A stretch of 38,199 nt of DNA from Psychrobacter sp. 72-O-c (GTDB lineage: Bacteria > Pseudomonadota > Gammaproteobacteria > Pseudomonadales > Moraxellaceae): NCBI RefSeq assembly GCF_904846605.1, contig NZ_CAJHBI010000030.1, positions 1 to 38,199 of the forward strand. The letters are read 5' to 3'. This document shows positions 25,659 through 35,751 of the stretch, piece after piece. Made by a program: the position numbers and the translations under genes. Position 1 is the first letter of the stretch. Every line of letters starts with the position of its first letter. The notes beneath the pieces are model-generated. The model saw only the letters and a program-made list of their open reading frames with translations. It searched no databases and had not been told where the DNA came from.

Positions 25659-26765
25659 ATGTCCTTATCTTCTATAGCAACGACTGTCCCCAACTCTAAC
25701 TCTCTTCAGCTTATTTATGCTGGCGGTACCTTTGGGAGCTATGGACGGCCATTGGCTCCGTTATCAGCAGCAGTATTTTTACCAACATTACAACAACTGC
25801 TTGCTGAGCACGAAGATAGCGCAGGACTACCTGGTATCTCGTGGCTGGATAATACGCTGATCAAAGACAGCAGCCAACTAACCCCTAATGATTTTATGCA
25901 CTTTTATAGGCTACTATTAGAGTCCTATGCCCAGGGGTATCGGCGTTTTGTGTTAATAACGGGAACGGATACCTTAAGTTATTTAGGAGCCTTTTTAGCT
26001 GAATCTTTTGCAGGTAGTGATCTTTGCCTAGTCGTTACTGGCAGTATGCGTCCGCTATTAGACAGTGAAGTGCTACAGAAATATAGCGTTGATACCAATA
26101 GTGACGCTTGGGATAATCTCAACGATTCGCTGAAGTTAGCAGCTGGTGGTACATCAGGCGTTAAGATTAGCTTTGGCGGTGAATCGTGGCCAGCGCAAAC
26201 GGTACAAAAAATACACAGTCATGATTTTATGGCGTTTACTGGTCATTCGCGCGCCGCTTATCCCGCTAACAGTTATGTCAAAACGCTACCAGATACACGT
26301 CGGCAGCACTGGATTGACGATCAGAATGCTATTTTAGATAGTATTCAAGCACGTACCGAGCACGCTCGTATTCACGCCCTATATTGTCTACCAAATGATT
26401 CTGAAGTTCTAAGCAATCAGTTACAGGCGCTATTATCAGAGCCGCCATGCGGAATTATATTATTGGGATTTGGTGCAGGCAATGTTCCTTACTCAACAGC
26501 GCTAGCAGAAGCGCTACAGCTCGCTTATAAACAGGGTCACATGGTGATATGCGCCAGCCAATGTCCGTTTGGCGGGGTCAGTGACAATTATGCTGCGGGC
26601 AGTTGGCAATATGATTATCATGTTATCGCTGGTGGCCGCTTAACTATTCCGGCCATCTATGCTCGCCTGCTATGGTTGTTGCTACGTTATGACACGCCTG
26701 CTCGCCGGCGGCAGCGCTGGACGCATAGCGTCAATCAGACTGGCATAACGGTTAAAAAACGTTGA
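25659..26765 (+). CDS. Asparaginase family protein (type I-like)
   Basis: An L-asparagine amidohydrolase, probably cytoplasmic since no signal peptide is seen. Catalytic positions are recognisable: nucleophile Thr24 in YAGGTFGSYG, the Thr-Asp pair in TGTDTLSY (Thr103-Asp104), and the conserved lysine in AQTVQKIHSHDFMAF (Lys184). The C-terminal domain has GIILLGFGAGNVPYS and ICASQCPFGGV, like AnsA-type enzymes. The usual GGTIG is changed to GGTFG, and HGTDTM to TGTDTL, which could affect activity or amide preference. It has no obvious ribosome-binding site and lies alone between fimV and truA. Confidence 0.85.
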   Translation: MSLSSIATTVPNSNSLQLIYAGGTFGSYGRPLAPLSAAVFLPTLQQLLAEHEDSAGLPGISWLDNTLIKDSSQLTPNDFMHFYRLLLESYAQGYRRFVLITGTDTLSYLGAFLAESFAGSDLCLVVTGSMRPLLDSEVLQKYSVDTNSDAWDNLNDSLKLAAGGTSGVKISFGGESWPAQTVQKIHSHDFMAFTGHSRAAYPANSYVKTLPDTRRQHWIDDQNAILDSIQARTEHARIHALYCLPNDSEVLSNQLQALLSEPPCGIILLGFGAGNVPYSTALAEALQLAYKQGHMVICASQCPFGGVSDNYAAGSWQYDYHVIAGGRLTIPAIYARLLWLLLRYDTPARRRQRWTHSVNQTGITVKKR

Positions 26766-26963
26766 ACAAGGGCGACAAGCACTGATAAAAGTAGCTTCTT
26801 ATAAAACCAGCTCTTGATAAAAATAACTGCTACTACTATCAAGTCTCATGATTAAGCATTATAAGCAGCCCTCATAAGCAATCATGACGATTAGCTATTA
26901 TGATAAATCTTATGTATTGTGACGACTACTTATGCCTGACTCTATTATAAACCCCAAAATACA

Positions 26964-27827
26964 GTGCCTGAATATAAAATGCCCGAACTTACCACCCATG
27001 AATCTACCATGTCTCAGGATAGGCCAACTTATACCTTAGCAATTGGCATTGAGTTTTTAGGAACCCGTTATCACGGCTGGCAAAGACAAAAAGAAGTGTT
27101 GGGCGTACAACAAGCGCTAGAAACTGCTATCAGTAAAGTTGCTAATGAGCCGGTAGAAGTGATTGGCGCGGGACGGACTGATGCTAGCGTCCATGCCAGC
27201 AACATGATTGCCCATTTCGTCACCCATGCTTATCGTCCGAATAACAACTGGCTACGCGGCGTTAATAGCCTGCTGCCTGATGATATTGCACTGCGCTGGA
27301 TTCAACCGATGCCGGCCGACTTCCATGCCCGCTTTGGGGCGATTGCCCGGCGTTATCGTTATATTACCCTCAACCAAGCTCAGCGCCCTGCCATACTCAA
27401 TCATCAAGTCACCCACATTTATGAGCCTCTTGACTTGGCAGCGATGCAACTTGCTGCCGCTGATATTACTGGCACGCATGACTTCAGCAGCTATCGCGCC
27501 GCTGCTTGTCAATCAAATCAGCCAGTGCGCACAGTGAGCCATGCCAAGCTCTTTACCCATGGACAGTTTATCGTCTTCGATATTCAAGCGGATGGCTTTT
27601 TGCATCATATGGTGCGCAACTTGATGGGCACTCTCTATGCCATTGGCAAGCATAATTTACAACCTGCAGACTTTCTGAATATTTTGGCAAAAAAAGATCG
27701 TACTATCGCCCCGCCTACCGCGTCAGGTGATGGCTTATATTTTGTTAATGCCTATTATCCAGAAAACTATCAACACCTATTACCTAAAGCCCCTTTAACG
27801 CCTATTTGGCTCAACCTACCTGACTGA
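26964..27827 (+). CDS. truA: tRNA pseudouridine(38-40) synthase TruA
   Basis: TruA isomerises uridines 38, 39 and 40 in the anticodon arm of many tRNAs. The catalytic aspartate lies in GAGRTDASVH, and the family segments GIEFLGTRYHGWQRQ, VNSLLPDDIALRW, DFHARFGAIARRYRYI and DGFLHHMVRNLMGTL are intact. The start is uncertain: GTG at 26964, ATG at 26979 and ATG at 27009 are all in frame. The last gives MSQDRPTYTLAIGIEF, closest to E. coli TruA. No strong ribosome-binding site picks one. The full open frame is 287 residues. Confidence 0.94.
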   Translation: MPEYKMPELTTHESTMSQDRPTYTLAIGIEFLGTRYHGWQRQKEVLGVQQALETAISKVANEPVEVIGAGRTDASVHASNMIAHFVTHAYRPNNNWLRGVNSLLPDDIALRWIQPMPADFHARFGAIARRYRYITLNQAQRPAILNHQVTHIYEPLDLAAMQLAAADITGTHDFSSYRAAACQSNQPVRTVSHAKLFTHGQFIVFDIQADGFLHHMVRNLMGTLYAIGKHNLQPADFLNILAKKDRTIAPPTASGDGLYFVNAYYPENYQHLLPKAPLTPIWLNLPD

Positions 27828-27950
27828 CATAACGCTTAACTGGTATACATAACACTTACAAGCTGTCAAGTAACCATCGGATATTTTGTTGCTTTAACTT
27901 GCCAAGTTACGTATAATATGGGCTTGATTTTCTACTGATTGATATGAATT

Positions 27951-28172
27951 ATGGCCAAAGACGAAATTATTGAATTTGAAGGCGAAGTCATTGACACCCT
28001 TCCAAACACGCTATTTAAAGTTCGTTTAGAAAACGGACACGAAATCATTGCGCACATCTCAGGAAAAATGCGTAAGCATTATATCCGCATTTTGACCGGT
28101 GATAAGGTTAAGGTTGAGATGACGCCTTACGACTTATCGAAAGGTCGTATTACTTACCGTGGCAAAAACTAA
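27951..28172 (+). CDS. infA: Translation initiation factor IF-1
   Basis: A 73-residue S1/OB-fold protein that occupies the A site of the 30S subunit during initiation. The sequence [20 protein letters not shown], then [14 protein letters not shown], and [17 protein letters not shown] match IF-1 along the whole length. Monocistronic, 123 bp after truA. Confidence 0.98.
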   Translation: MAKDEIIEFEGEVIDTLPNTLFKVRLENGHEIIAHISGKMRKHYIRILTGDKVKVEMTPYDLSKGRITYRGKN

Positions 28173-28554
28173 TTTGTCACCTGAAAAGCAGTCTTTATAA
28201 GGCTAAAGTATGGGTAGCATTAGTTATTAACGGTTCTGATCAATCGGCTGATACCAGTATCTGAGTGGTCTAACTGACAATAATAACGACACTGATAACC
28301 TGCTCATGATTGGCTATTCATAGGAGTGTTCCTTTTATTCACTATAACGATTTGGGTGAGTATTGAACGCGTCATAATAGCTAAATATATCATAGTTGGA
28401 TATATTTAATATCTACTGGTAAAAGTCTGTCTAATAACTGACGTTATACTTGCACCAAGTGATCTTAGTTTTACCGCTTATACTTTATCTTCGTTTATAA
28501 AAAATACCGCTAATTATCAGCGGTATTTTTGTGTTTGGTATTAAGTACTAAACG
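28173..28554. other. Gene-free region between infA and the L,D-transpeptidase gene
   Basis: Contains a perfect 9-bp hairpin AAATATATC / GATATATTT at 28383-28407 without a T tail, and the terminator listed next. No gene is supported. Confidence 0.5.
28499..28530. terminator. Bidirectional rho-independent terminator
   Basis: AAAATACCGCT (28501-28511) pairs with AGCGGTATTTT around a 7-base loop, with A and T runs on the two sides. It can end both the minus-strand transpeptidase transcript and plus-strand transcription from infA. Confidence 0.88.
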
Positions 28555-29742
28555 CTACTGAAACTCTACAGTCGCATCATTTTCGATAGTACCTAGTAGC
28601 GCCAGTGCATCCCAGTTGGTCAAACGTACACAACCCGCTGACGCTTGCCGACTGATACGTGCAGGATCTGGTGAACCATGAATACCGTAAGTAGGCTTAC
28701 TAAGTCCAATCCATACCGAACCGACCGGATTATTAGGACCTGGTGGAATGATAGACTTTTTGCCATCATCATTGGTATAAGTATAATTAGGTTCATGAAT
28801 TTTTACTTTTACCTCATGAGTGCCTGTTGGCGATGGCGTTGCTGTGCTACCAACCGTAGTAGGATAGCTTGCTATTAAATTATTTTTATCATCATAAGCG
28901 TATAAGGTCTGAGTGTTCTTATCAGCAACCACTCGGCTGACTGGCTTGGTATTAGGATTACCAGGATTATAAACGGTTATGACCTCGCCCGCGTTAAAGC
29001 TAGCACTAGGGTTCAATGACTTCAGATACTTTTCACTCATGTGGAATTTCTCTGCCAGTCCTTCAGTAACACTTTCGTAATACATACCATCAAGCTTGGC
29101 TTTGGCTTCGGCACTCGCTGGAATGTTGGTCGTTTTGATATTGACGTCGGCATCGTTAAGCTGATAACTAACCAGTACTGGCTGCGCCATCAGCTTATTG
29201 TTCTTAGTTAACGCTTGCCACGTTTCATCGTTGAGCGTATCGGTGACTGTCAAACCTCGAGCTTTTTGAAACGCCTGCATGGCTTTACGAGTATTCTTAC
29301 CCCAATACCCATCAACCGCTCCAACCCCGCTTTGTTGCCAATTGAGCAGCGCTTGAATTTTCGTGCCCGTATTACGATCTATTTTTGTACTAGTGTTCCA
29401 GCTAGCCCTATTTACCTTTTGTGCGACGTTCGGTAAGTTTTCTGTTGTATATTTAATAGTAGGTAAAAACTTATTAAGGGAAGTTGCCGTTTTACTGTTA
29501 CCTGTTAACTTTTGACTAGTACCATTAGTAACGGGACTGATTTCGGGACCTGTATTGACGTCACTGCCGTTTTTGTTTTTAGCGCTGGCAGTGGAATTGT
29601 TTAAAGTAGAGATCATATCCATTTGCGTTTTTGCTGCGCGGTCTGGGTTACCAGTACTTTCTGCATTACTGTTAACCATCATTAAAGTTGCAGAAAGACC
29701 TATCGCTGCTATAGCACCACTGATTTTTGTTAATTTGTACAT
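28555..29742 (-). CDS. Periplasmic L,D-transpeptidase (YkuD domain) with peptidoglycan-binding domain
   Basis: A secreted cell-wall enzyme of 395 residues that would form 3-3 cross-links or attach proteins to peptidoglycan. After an N-terminal signal peptide (AIAAIGLSATLMMVNSNA) and a polar linker comes a PG_binding_1 domain (LLNWQQSGVGAVDGYWGKNTRKAMQAFQKARGL, about 130-165). A LysM-like stretch follows (GLAEKFHMSEKYLKSLNP ... AGEVITVYNPG), then the YkuD catalytic domain. Its signature is present: His355 in HGSPDPARIS and nucleophile Cys371 in SAGCVRL. AGGAG precedes the ATG. Monocistronic. Confidence 0.94.
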   Translation of the reverse strand: MYKLTKISGAIAAIGLSATLMMVNSNAESTGNPDRAAKTQMDMISTLNNSTASAKNKNGSDVNTGPEISPVTNGTSQKLTGNSKTATSLNKFLPTIKYTTENLPNVAQKVNRASWNTSTKIDRNTGTKIQALLNWQQSGVGAVDGYWGKNTRKAMQAFQKARGLTVTDTLNDETWQALTKNNKLMAQPVLVSYQLNDADVNIKTTNIPASAEAKAKLDGMYYESVTEGLAEKFHMSEKYLKSLNPSASFNAGEVITVYNPGNPNTKPVSRVVADKNTQTLYAYDDKNNLIASYPTTVGSTATPSPTGTHEVKVKIHEPNYTYTNDDGKKSIIPPGPNNPVGSVWIGLSKPTYGIHGSPDPARISRQASAGCVRLTNWDALALLGTIENDATVEFQ

Positions 29743-30060
29743 GAAGACTCCTAAAGTTACTCTTAATATTAAATTTCAACAAAGTGTTTCTTATTATTCA
29801 ACAATCATGCCACAGCGCCATGTGAGCATATAACCACTTTGTGTTAATAAGTAGCGACTCCTACAGTATCTATGTTAATGCGGATATTGTCCTTGAAGGA
29901 TAAAAATTTGGTTTATAGGCTCTTTAGTAGCTTAAAATGAGTTTTAATATCTTCCATCGAAATTTCAGTACGATCATCAGTACCGGCATAAAAAATCCCA
30001 TAAATTGCAAAGCAATCTATGGGAGATAAAATAGTGGATATTAAGCTTTATAATTAGTTT
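29743..30060. other. Region between leuB and the L,D-transpeptidase gene
   Basis: Holds the leuB terminator at its right end and presumably the transpeptidase promoter on the minus strand near 29750-29900. No gene is visible. Confidence 0.45.
29990..30024 (-). terminator. Rho-independent terminator of the leu operon
   Basis: TCCCATAAATTGC (29996-30008) pairs with GCAATCTATGGGA (30012-30024), with one mismatch-type position and a 3-base loop. Six T follow on the minus strand. It lies 37 bases beyond the leuB stop. Confidence 0.92.
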
Positions 30061-31164
30061 TTACCCTAGTTTGGCCAATACTGCCTGACCCATTTGTTGA
30101 CAACCCACTTGGGTCAATCCAGTCTCACTACTATCTAAGATATCTAGAGTACGCAGTCCGTCATCAAGGACATCACTGACCGCCTGCTCAATAGCCTGCG
30201 CCGCTTGTTCCTGTTTAAAGGTATAGCGCAGCATCATAGCGACAGACAGAATCGTTGCTAAAGGGTTGGCTTTATCCTGACCTGCGATATCAGGTGCTGA
30301 ACCATGACAAGGCTCGTACATCCCTTTGCCATGTTCATCGAGACTGGCTGATGGCAACATACCAATAGAGCCCGTCAGCATAGCAGCTTCATCTGACAAT
30401 ATATCGCCAAACATGTTGCCCGTTACCATGACATCGAACTGCTTAGGGTTCTTGATCAGTTGCATGCAGGCATTATCAGCGTACATATGCGACAAACTCA
30501 CATCACTATAATCCGTTGCTTGCATCTCTGTAATCGTCTGCTTCCACAGCTCAGTTACTTCTAAGACGTTGGCTTTATCAATTGAGCACACTTTAGCAGG
30601 ACGGCCTGCTGCTTGAGCACGATTTTGCGCCATCTCAAACGCTACCTTACCGATACGTTTAATTTCGCTAGTACTATACACCATAGTATTGTAGCCTTGC
30701 TGCTCGCCATTTTCTAAGGTACGAATACCACGCGGCTCACCGAAATAAATACCGCCAGTCAGCTCACGAACGATCAGTAAATCAAGGCCTGAGATGATCT
30801 CAGGTTTGATACTTGAGGCATTGACCAATTGCGGATACAGCTTGGCAACGCGCAAGTTAGCAAATAATCCAAGCTCGCTACGGATTTTAAGTAGACCACG
30901 TTCAGGGCGTTTACTACGCTCAATACTGTCCCACTTAGGCCCACCAACTGCCCCTAATAATACGGCATCTGCTGCCCGCGCACGGCTCAAGGTTTCTTCT
31001 GGCAATGGCTCACCCGTCGCGTCAACCGCCACGCCGCCAATCAATCCTGACTCAAGCGTCAAGTCTAACGCAAACTTCTTATTGATTGCTTGGAGCACAT
31101 CAATGGCTTGGGTCATAATTTCAGGACCGATGCCGTCGCCTGCTAATGTTAAAATCGTTGCCAT
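30061..31164 (-). CDS. leuB: 3-isopropylmalate dehydrogenase
   Basis: LeuB oxidatively decarboxylates 3-isopropylmalate with NAD, the third step specific to leucine synthesis. The start at 31164 gives [17 protein letters not shown] with AAGGA seven bases upstream; the frame is open 33 bases earlier but that extension is not typical. Family motifs include [47 protein letters not shown] and [25 protein letters not shown]. About 367 residues, normal for the family. It is last in the leuC-leuD-lipoprotein-leuB order, with a terminator just after it. Confidence 0.96.
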   Translation of the reverse strand: MATILTLAGDGIGPEIMTQAIDVLQAINKKFALDLTLESGLIGGVAVDATGEPLPEETLSRARAADAVLLGAVGGPKWDSIERSKRPERGLLKIRSELGLFANLRVAKLYPQLVNASSIKPEIISGLDLLIVRELTGGIYFGEPRGIRTLENGEQQGYNTMVYSTSEIKRIGKVAFEMAQNRAQAAGRPAKVCSIDKANVLEVTELWKQTITEMQATDYSDVSLSHMYADNACMQLIKNPKQFDVMVTGNMFGDILSDEAAMLTGSIGMLPSASLDEHGKGMYEPCHGSAPDIAGQDKANPLATILSVAMMLRYTFKQEQAAQAIEQAVSDVLDDGLRTLDILDSSETGLTQVGCQQMGQAVLAKLG

Positions 31165-31303
31165 ACTATTCCTTGTTGATTGATGAGATAAGTGCAAGGT
31201 TAATGAATTATTCGTATTAAAAGCGGTTACTTCCTAAAAATCGAGCACTTAGTTAAGATTTCCCAGCTATAAGCTCAATCTCACTGCCATAAGCGGCACT
31301 ACC

Positions 31304-32035
31304 CTAAGGAGCTACTTTTGGCGTTGACTCTGGCATAATCATACTTATTTCTACGAACTCGCCTTGATTGTCAGTATCTGACTGCTTACAAAAACGACGC
31401 TGCAAAATATTGTCTTTTAGCAAATCAATACAGAGAGGCTCAGGTGAGGCTGTGTCCAATAAGCTGCCATTATTTTGAGGTGACTTTCGGCGATAAGCTC
31501 GCAGTAAATACGTCCCTGACTGCTTAAACTCATCAATTAGGGCAAAACGTTCGATATAGTCGACGTTGTTTTCGGGATAAAAATTAATATGTACTTCACG
31601 CTTTATAGGTTTAACGCGCGCATAATAATTAATCAGGCCAGGCATACCAGAAGCTGATAGAGGTACTATTTTTACGGACTTGTTATCTAAAAGCGGTAGC
31701 GTGTCTACTTGCATCTGCGCTTGCTCACGTTTACTGAGCTTCGCATAAGGTATTCCATCAGCATTTAAAATAGAGATCAACATCGTAAGATCAACTGGCT
31801 TATGGGTATCCGTTGATATTACTGATGTTCTATCAATTTTGGTAATCTCACAGTGATACGTTCCTTCACAGGCAATATTAACCTCGCCATCCATAGGTAT
31901 GACTTGGCCTGACCATGCCGTAGCATTTTCAGCCTCATCTATTTTTTGATAGCCAGTCAATAGCTGACAGCCAGACAACAATAAGCTTGTGGCCAAAATC
32001 GTACTGGTGAATACAGCAAAACGTTTTTTATTCAT
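31304..32035 (-). CDS. Putative lipoprotein between leuD and leuB
   Basis: From the ATG at 32035 the protein has 243 residues with a lipoprotein signal peptide. A basic start MNKKR and hydrophobic core end in a lipobox LLSGC, predicting acylation on that cysteine. The mature part is polar with no domain I recognise. Four further cysteines (in NIACEGTYHCEI, EPLCIDLL and RRFCKQ) could form disulfides in the periplasm. The frame is open upstream to a TTG at 32086, which would add 17 unlikely residues. Its place inside the leucine cluster is probably positional rather than functional. Confidence 0.75.
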   Translation of the reverse strand: MNKKRFAVFTSTILATSLLLSGCQLLTGYQKIDEAENATAWSGQVIPMDGEVNIACEGTYHCEITKIDRTSVISTDTHKPVDLTMLISILNADGIPYAKLSKREQAQMQVDTLPLLDNKSVKIVPLSASGMPGLINYYARVKPIKREVHINFYPENNVDYIERFALIDEFKQSGTYLLRAYRRKSPQNNGSLLDTASPEPLCIDLLKDNILQRRFCKQSDTDNQGEFVEISMIMPESTPKVAP

Positions 32036-32203
32036 AATGACGGCTACTATTTTTATAAAATGAAAGGACACATAACAAACTATCAAGGTTTAATCATACC
32101 CTAAAGATTACTATACATTTTAGCCAGTTTGCCACTATAACTCAACGCTGTATTCTCAAAGACATATTTTAATCAACACTATTGTCTACACTAATCATTG
32201 AGT

Positions 32204-32854
32204 TTATGCTCGTACTTGGTTGAATATCCATGGCGTTTTTTGCATCATTTTATGCTCGTATGCTTTAATGGCATCACTTTGCTGCAAGGTCAAGCCAATA
32301 TCATCAAGGCCATTTAGCAAACAAAGCTTGCGGAACGCTTCAACCTCAAAGGGATATTCTTTACCCGTTGGCGTGATAACCACTTGCCGTTCTAAATCAG
32401 CCGTCAGCTCATAACCTTCATTTTCCATCGTCGTTTTCATTAATTGATCGACAATGGCTTCATCTAAAACGATGGGCAACATGCCATTTTTAAAGCAGTT
32501 GTTATAAAAAATATCCGCAAAACTTGGCGCGATTATCGTACGAAAACCGTATTCTGAGAGCGCCCACGGAGCATGTTCGCGGCTAGAACCACAACCAAAG
32601 TTTTTGCGTGCTAATAAGATATTCGCACCTTGGTAACGAGGTTGATTTAAAATAAAGTCCGGATTGATAGGACGTTTGCTGTTGTCTTGACCGGGATAAC
32701 CTTCATCCAGATAACGCCAGTCATCGAACAAATTGACCCCAAAGCCCGTACGTTTAATGGACTTTAAAAACTGCTTAGCGATAATTTGATCGGTATCAAC
32801 GTTTGAGCGATCAAGTGGGCAGACGATGCCGGTTTGGGTGTTATAAGCTTGCAT
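32204..32854 (-). CDS. leuD: 3-isopropylmalate dehydratase small subunit
   Basis: LeuD (216 residues) carries the swivelling domain that pairs with LeuC to convert 2- to 3-isopropylmalate. Typical segments are [36 protein letters not shown] and [22 protein letters not shown] precedes the ATG. It lies 114 bp after leuC in the same direction and probably shares its transcript. Confidence 0.96.
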   Translation of the reverse strand: MQAYNTQTGIVCPLDRSNVDTDQIIAKQFLKSIKRTGFGVNLFDDWRYLDEGYPGQDNSKRPINPDFILNQPRYQGANILLARKNFGCGSSREHAPWALSEYGFRTIIAPSFADIFYNNCFKNGMLPIVLDEAIVDQLMKTTMENEGYELTADLERQVVITPTGKEYPFEVEAFRKLCLLNGLDDIGLTLQQSDAIKAYEHKMMQKTPWIFNQVRA

Positions 32855-32968
32855 AATAATTTCCTATAGATCATGGGTCTTGTTGAGTAAAGAGTGGTGC
32901 ATCTCATTAATTGGACCACCCTTTACCCTAATAATAGGCATTTACCGAATATCAGGGATAAATAAAGA

Positions 32969-34387
32969 CTAAAAAGTGCGCACATCGACAAAGTGACCAG
33001 CCAATGCGGCGGCAGCAGCCATCGCTGGACTAACCAAATGCGTGCGCCCGCCATTACCCTGACGACCCTCAAAGTTGCGGTTAGAAGTCGATGCGCAATG
33101 CTCTTGAGGTTCAAGCTTATCCGCATTCATCGCAAGACACATCGAGCAACCTGGCTCACGCCATTCAAAGCCAGCATCCGTAAATAAAACATCTAATCCT
33201 TCTGCTTCGGCTTGACGCTTCACTTGGCCTGAACCAGCTACGACAATAGCTTCTGTAATACTATCCGCTACCTTGCGGCCTTTAATGACTGCTGCTGCAT
33301 CACGCAAATCTTCGATACGCGAGTTGGTACACGAACCAATAAATATACGATCCAGCTGAATATCAGTGATTTTCTGTCCTGCCTGCAAGCCCATATAAGT
33401 ATAAGCGCGTAACCAGCCTTCTTCTTGCGCCGCATCCACTGCTTGATCAAGGGTTGGTACTGATTGGGTGATATCCACTACCATCTCAGGGGACGTACCC
33501 CAAGAGACCTGCGGTGCTATTTGGCTACCATCTATTTCGATAAGCGTGTCAAACACGGCATCCTCATCTGAACAGAACGTCCGCCAATAAGTTTCTGCTT
33601 GCTGCCATTGCTCATCAGTTGGCGCATAAGGACGACCTTTGACATAATCAATCGTCGTGTCATCAACGGCTACCATCCCAACGCGCGCGCCAGCTTCAAT
33701 CGCCATATTACAGACGGTCATGCGCCCTTCCATGCTCATATCTTCAAACACTGATCCGGCGAACTCAATAGCGTGCCCTGTGCCACCCGCAGTACCGATT
33801 TGCGCAATGATAGCTAACACCACATCTTTTGATGTTATACCAGCGCTTAGCTTACCAGAGACACGGATTTGCATGTTTTTTGATTTTTTTTGAATCAAGC
33901 ACTGAGTAGCAAGCACATGCTCAACCTCAGAAGTACCAATTCCGTGTGCTAAGCAGCCAAGCGCACCATGAGTGGCAGTATGTGAATCACCACAAACAAC
34001 GGTCATGCCTGGTAGCACTAAACCTTGTTCAGGTCCGACCACGTGCAAGATACCTTGGCGAGCATCATTAATAGTAAATTCAGCAATATCGAATTTAGCG
34101 CAGTTATCGTCTAGGGTCACCACTTGTAAGCGTGAGACTTTATCTTTGATTCCTTCCACGCCCTCTAAACGCTCTTTGGTCACAGTCGGTACGTTGTGAT
34201 CAGGACTGGCAATATTGGCAGACAGTCGCCACGGTGCTCTATTAGCCAGCTCCAAGCCTTCGAATGCTTGCGGGCTAGTTACCTCGTGCAGCAGATGGCG
34301 ATCAATATAAATTAGGCTTGAACCGTCGTCACGCTCAGTGACTTCATGAGCATTCCAAAGTTTGTCATATAAGGTTTGACCGGCCAT
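32969..34387 (-). CDS. leuC: 3-isopropylmalate dehydratase large subunit
   Basis: LeuC (472 residues) is the aconitase-type subunit holding the [4Fe-4S] cluster. The three ligand cysteines are Cys353 in [12 protein letters not shown] and Cys414/Cys417 in [24 protein letters not shown] and [12 protein letters not shown] are also conserved. An AAGGA site lies seven bases before the ATG. It heads the minus-strand leucine gene group; a long leader of nearly 300 bases lies upstream. Confidence 0.97.
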   Translation of the reverse strand: MAGQTLYDKLWNAHEVTERDDGSSLIYIDRHLLHEVTSPQAFEGLELANRAPWRLSANIASPDHNVPTVTKERLEGVEGIKDKVSRLQVVTLDDNCAKFDIAEFTINDARQGILHVVGPEQGLVLPGMTVVCGDSHTATHGALGCLAHGIGTSEVEHVLATQCLIQKKSKNMQIRVSGKLSAGITSKDVVLAIIAQIGTAGGTGHAIEFAGSVFEDMSMEGRMTVCNMAIEAGARVGMVAVDDTTIDYVKGRPYAPTDEQWQQAETYWRTFCSDEDAVFDTLIEIDGSQIAPQVSWGTSPEMVVDITQSVPTLDQAVDAAQEEGWLRAYTYMGLQAGQKITDIQLDRIFIGSCTNSRIEDLRDAAAVIKGRKVADSITEAIVVAGSGQVKRQAEAEGLDVLFTDAGFEWREPGCSMCLAMNADKLEPQEHCASTSNRNFEGRQGNGGRTHLVSPAMAAAAALAGHFVDVRTF

Positions 34388-34878
34388 GTTGCTATCCTTT
34401 ATTGGTTGCTAATTGCTTAGCTTAATATTTGTCCCCGCTTAGATGTTATAAGCTGAGTCTCTATCTTCAAGTGTGGGCTTTGGCGTTATTTCGCTAACGT
34501 ATCTGCTGTTAGTATCTTTTATCTGTTTTTTATGAATACATATTCTGTCAATGAAAGGCCTGACCTGATGTTATAAACATTTAATATAAAATTTTCTAAT
34601 TCATTTTTCGCTCTGTTAGTCTCACTCTATTAGTTATAAATGTCTAAAGTCAGGCGTTTGTCTTTATAAAATCGTAAAATACTAAGAATTTATAGGGCTG
34701 AGACAATAAAAATGTCAAAAGATGTCAAAAATCGTCTCGATGTCTTGTGATTATAGCAGGCTAATCCTATAATAATAATTGATGATTTTTACCCAGTCAC
34801 AAACTTTTATTTCTAAGACGTTATGACTGGGTTAGCCAACTTTTATTTATAGCTCGTACTGTAGCTAAGGACATCGGT
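34388..34878. promoter_or_regulatory. Divergent leuC / lysR control region
   Basis: On the minus strand TTGACA (34713-34718) and TATAAA (34689-34694), 18 bases apart, form a good promoter for leuC with a leader of nearly 300 bases. Upstream of it, ATTATAG-N10-CTATAAT at 34750-34773 is a symmetric site of LysR-operator type, centred about 80 bases before the predicted start. A second inverted pair ACCCAGTCA / TGACTGGGT spans 34791-34832, nearer to lysR. The leader has GGCCTGAC / GTCAGGC arms about 90 bases apart but no leucine-rich leader peptide. Confidence 0.6.
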
Positions 34879-35751
34879 TTGAATACCACTAACTTGACGA
34901 CGTTTGTAACGGTTATGCACACTGGCAGTATCTCAGGCGCAGCAGAAAAGCTTTTTATTACTCAGCCTGCGGTCAGTAAGCGCATCAAGAACTTAGAAGA
35001 AGAGTTCAAAATTACTTTATTCGATACCGTAGGTCGCGGTATTGTGCCGACCCAAGCGGCAAGTGAAATGCTACCCCATGCCAAACGCTGGCTTGAAGAT
35101 TATGAGAATTTTAAGATTAATCTGCAACACTCCCAGCATATTGTATCCGGTAAACTGGTTATCGGTACCAGTCATCATATTGGTTTGCACCATCTGGCAC
35201 CCGTATTAAAGCACTTTATCCAAGCCTATCCCGCGGTGCAGTTAGAAGTCCATTTTGTAGACTCAGAAACAGCACACAAAGCGGTGTTAGATGGCGATTT
35301 ATCTTTGGCATTTTTAACCCTGCCACCCGTCTATGATAAGCGCTTAACCTATCATACCTTATGGTCAGACCCACTATACTTTATGACGGGTACGTTATCG
35401 CCACTAGCAAAAAAGACCAATGTAACATTAGAGCAATTAGCGCGTTATCCCGCTATTTTGCCATCTGCTAATACTTTTACCAGCCAGATTACCCTAGCTG
35501 AATTTGCCAAAAACAATCTAAAACCTTATGCCACTATGAGCACCAATCCGCTTGAGTCCATTCGAATGTTAGTATCTGTTGGACTTGGTTGGTCAGTATT
35601 GCCACAAACTTTGATCAGTCAGGATTTAGAGCGTATCAATATGGCGGACAATGTTGAGCTACAGCGCTATTTAGGTGTTGTTATCAATCCTAAGCTCACA
35701 CAGTCTAGTAGCGTTACTGCTTTATTAGATCTTCTTGCCCCTATTGATTAA
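34879..35751 (+). CDS. LysR-family transcriptional regulator, divergent from leuC
   Basis: A 290-residue LysR protein with an N-terminal helix-turn-helix (FVTVMHTGSISGAAEKLFITQPAVSKRIKNLEEEF) and an effector domain starting around residue 92 (SGKLVIGTSHHIGLHHLAPVLKHF). The start is TTG, supported by AAGGA seven bases upstream. Its divergent placement next to leuC suggests it regulates the leucine genes, perhaps sensing a pathway intermediate such as isopropylmalate, but that is inferred from position. The symmetric site at 34750-34773 is the likely binding target. Confidence 0.9.
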   Translation: MNTTNLTTFVTVMHTGSISGAAEKLFITQPAVSKRIKNLEEEFKITLFDTVGRGIVPTQAASEMLPHAKRWLEDYENFKINLQHSQHIVSGKLVIGTSHHIGLHHLAPVLKHFIQAYPAVQLEVHFVDSETAHKAVLDGDLSLAFLTLPPVYDKRLTYHTLWSDPLYFMTGTLSPLAKKTNVTLEQLARYPAILPSANTFTSQITLAEFAKNNLKPYATMSTNPLESIRMLVSVGLGWSVLPQTLISQDLERINMADNVELQRYLGVVINPKLTQSSSVTALLDLLAPID

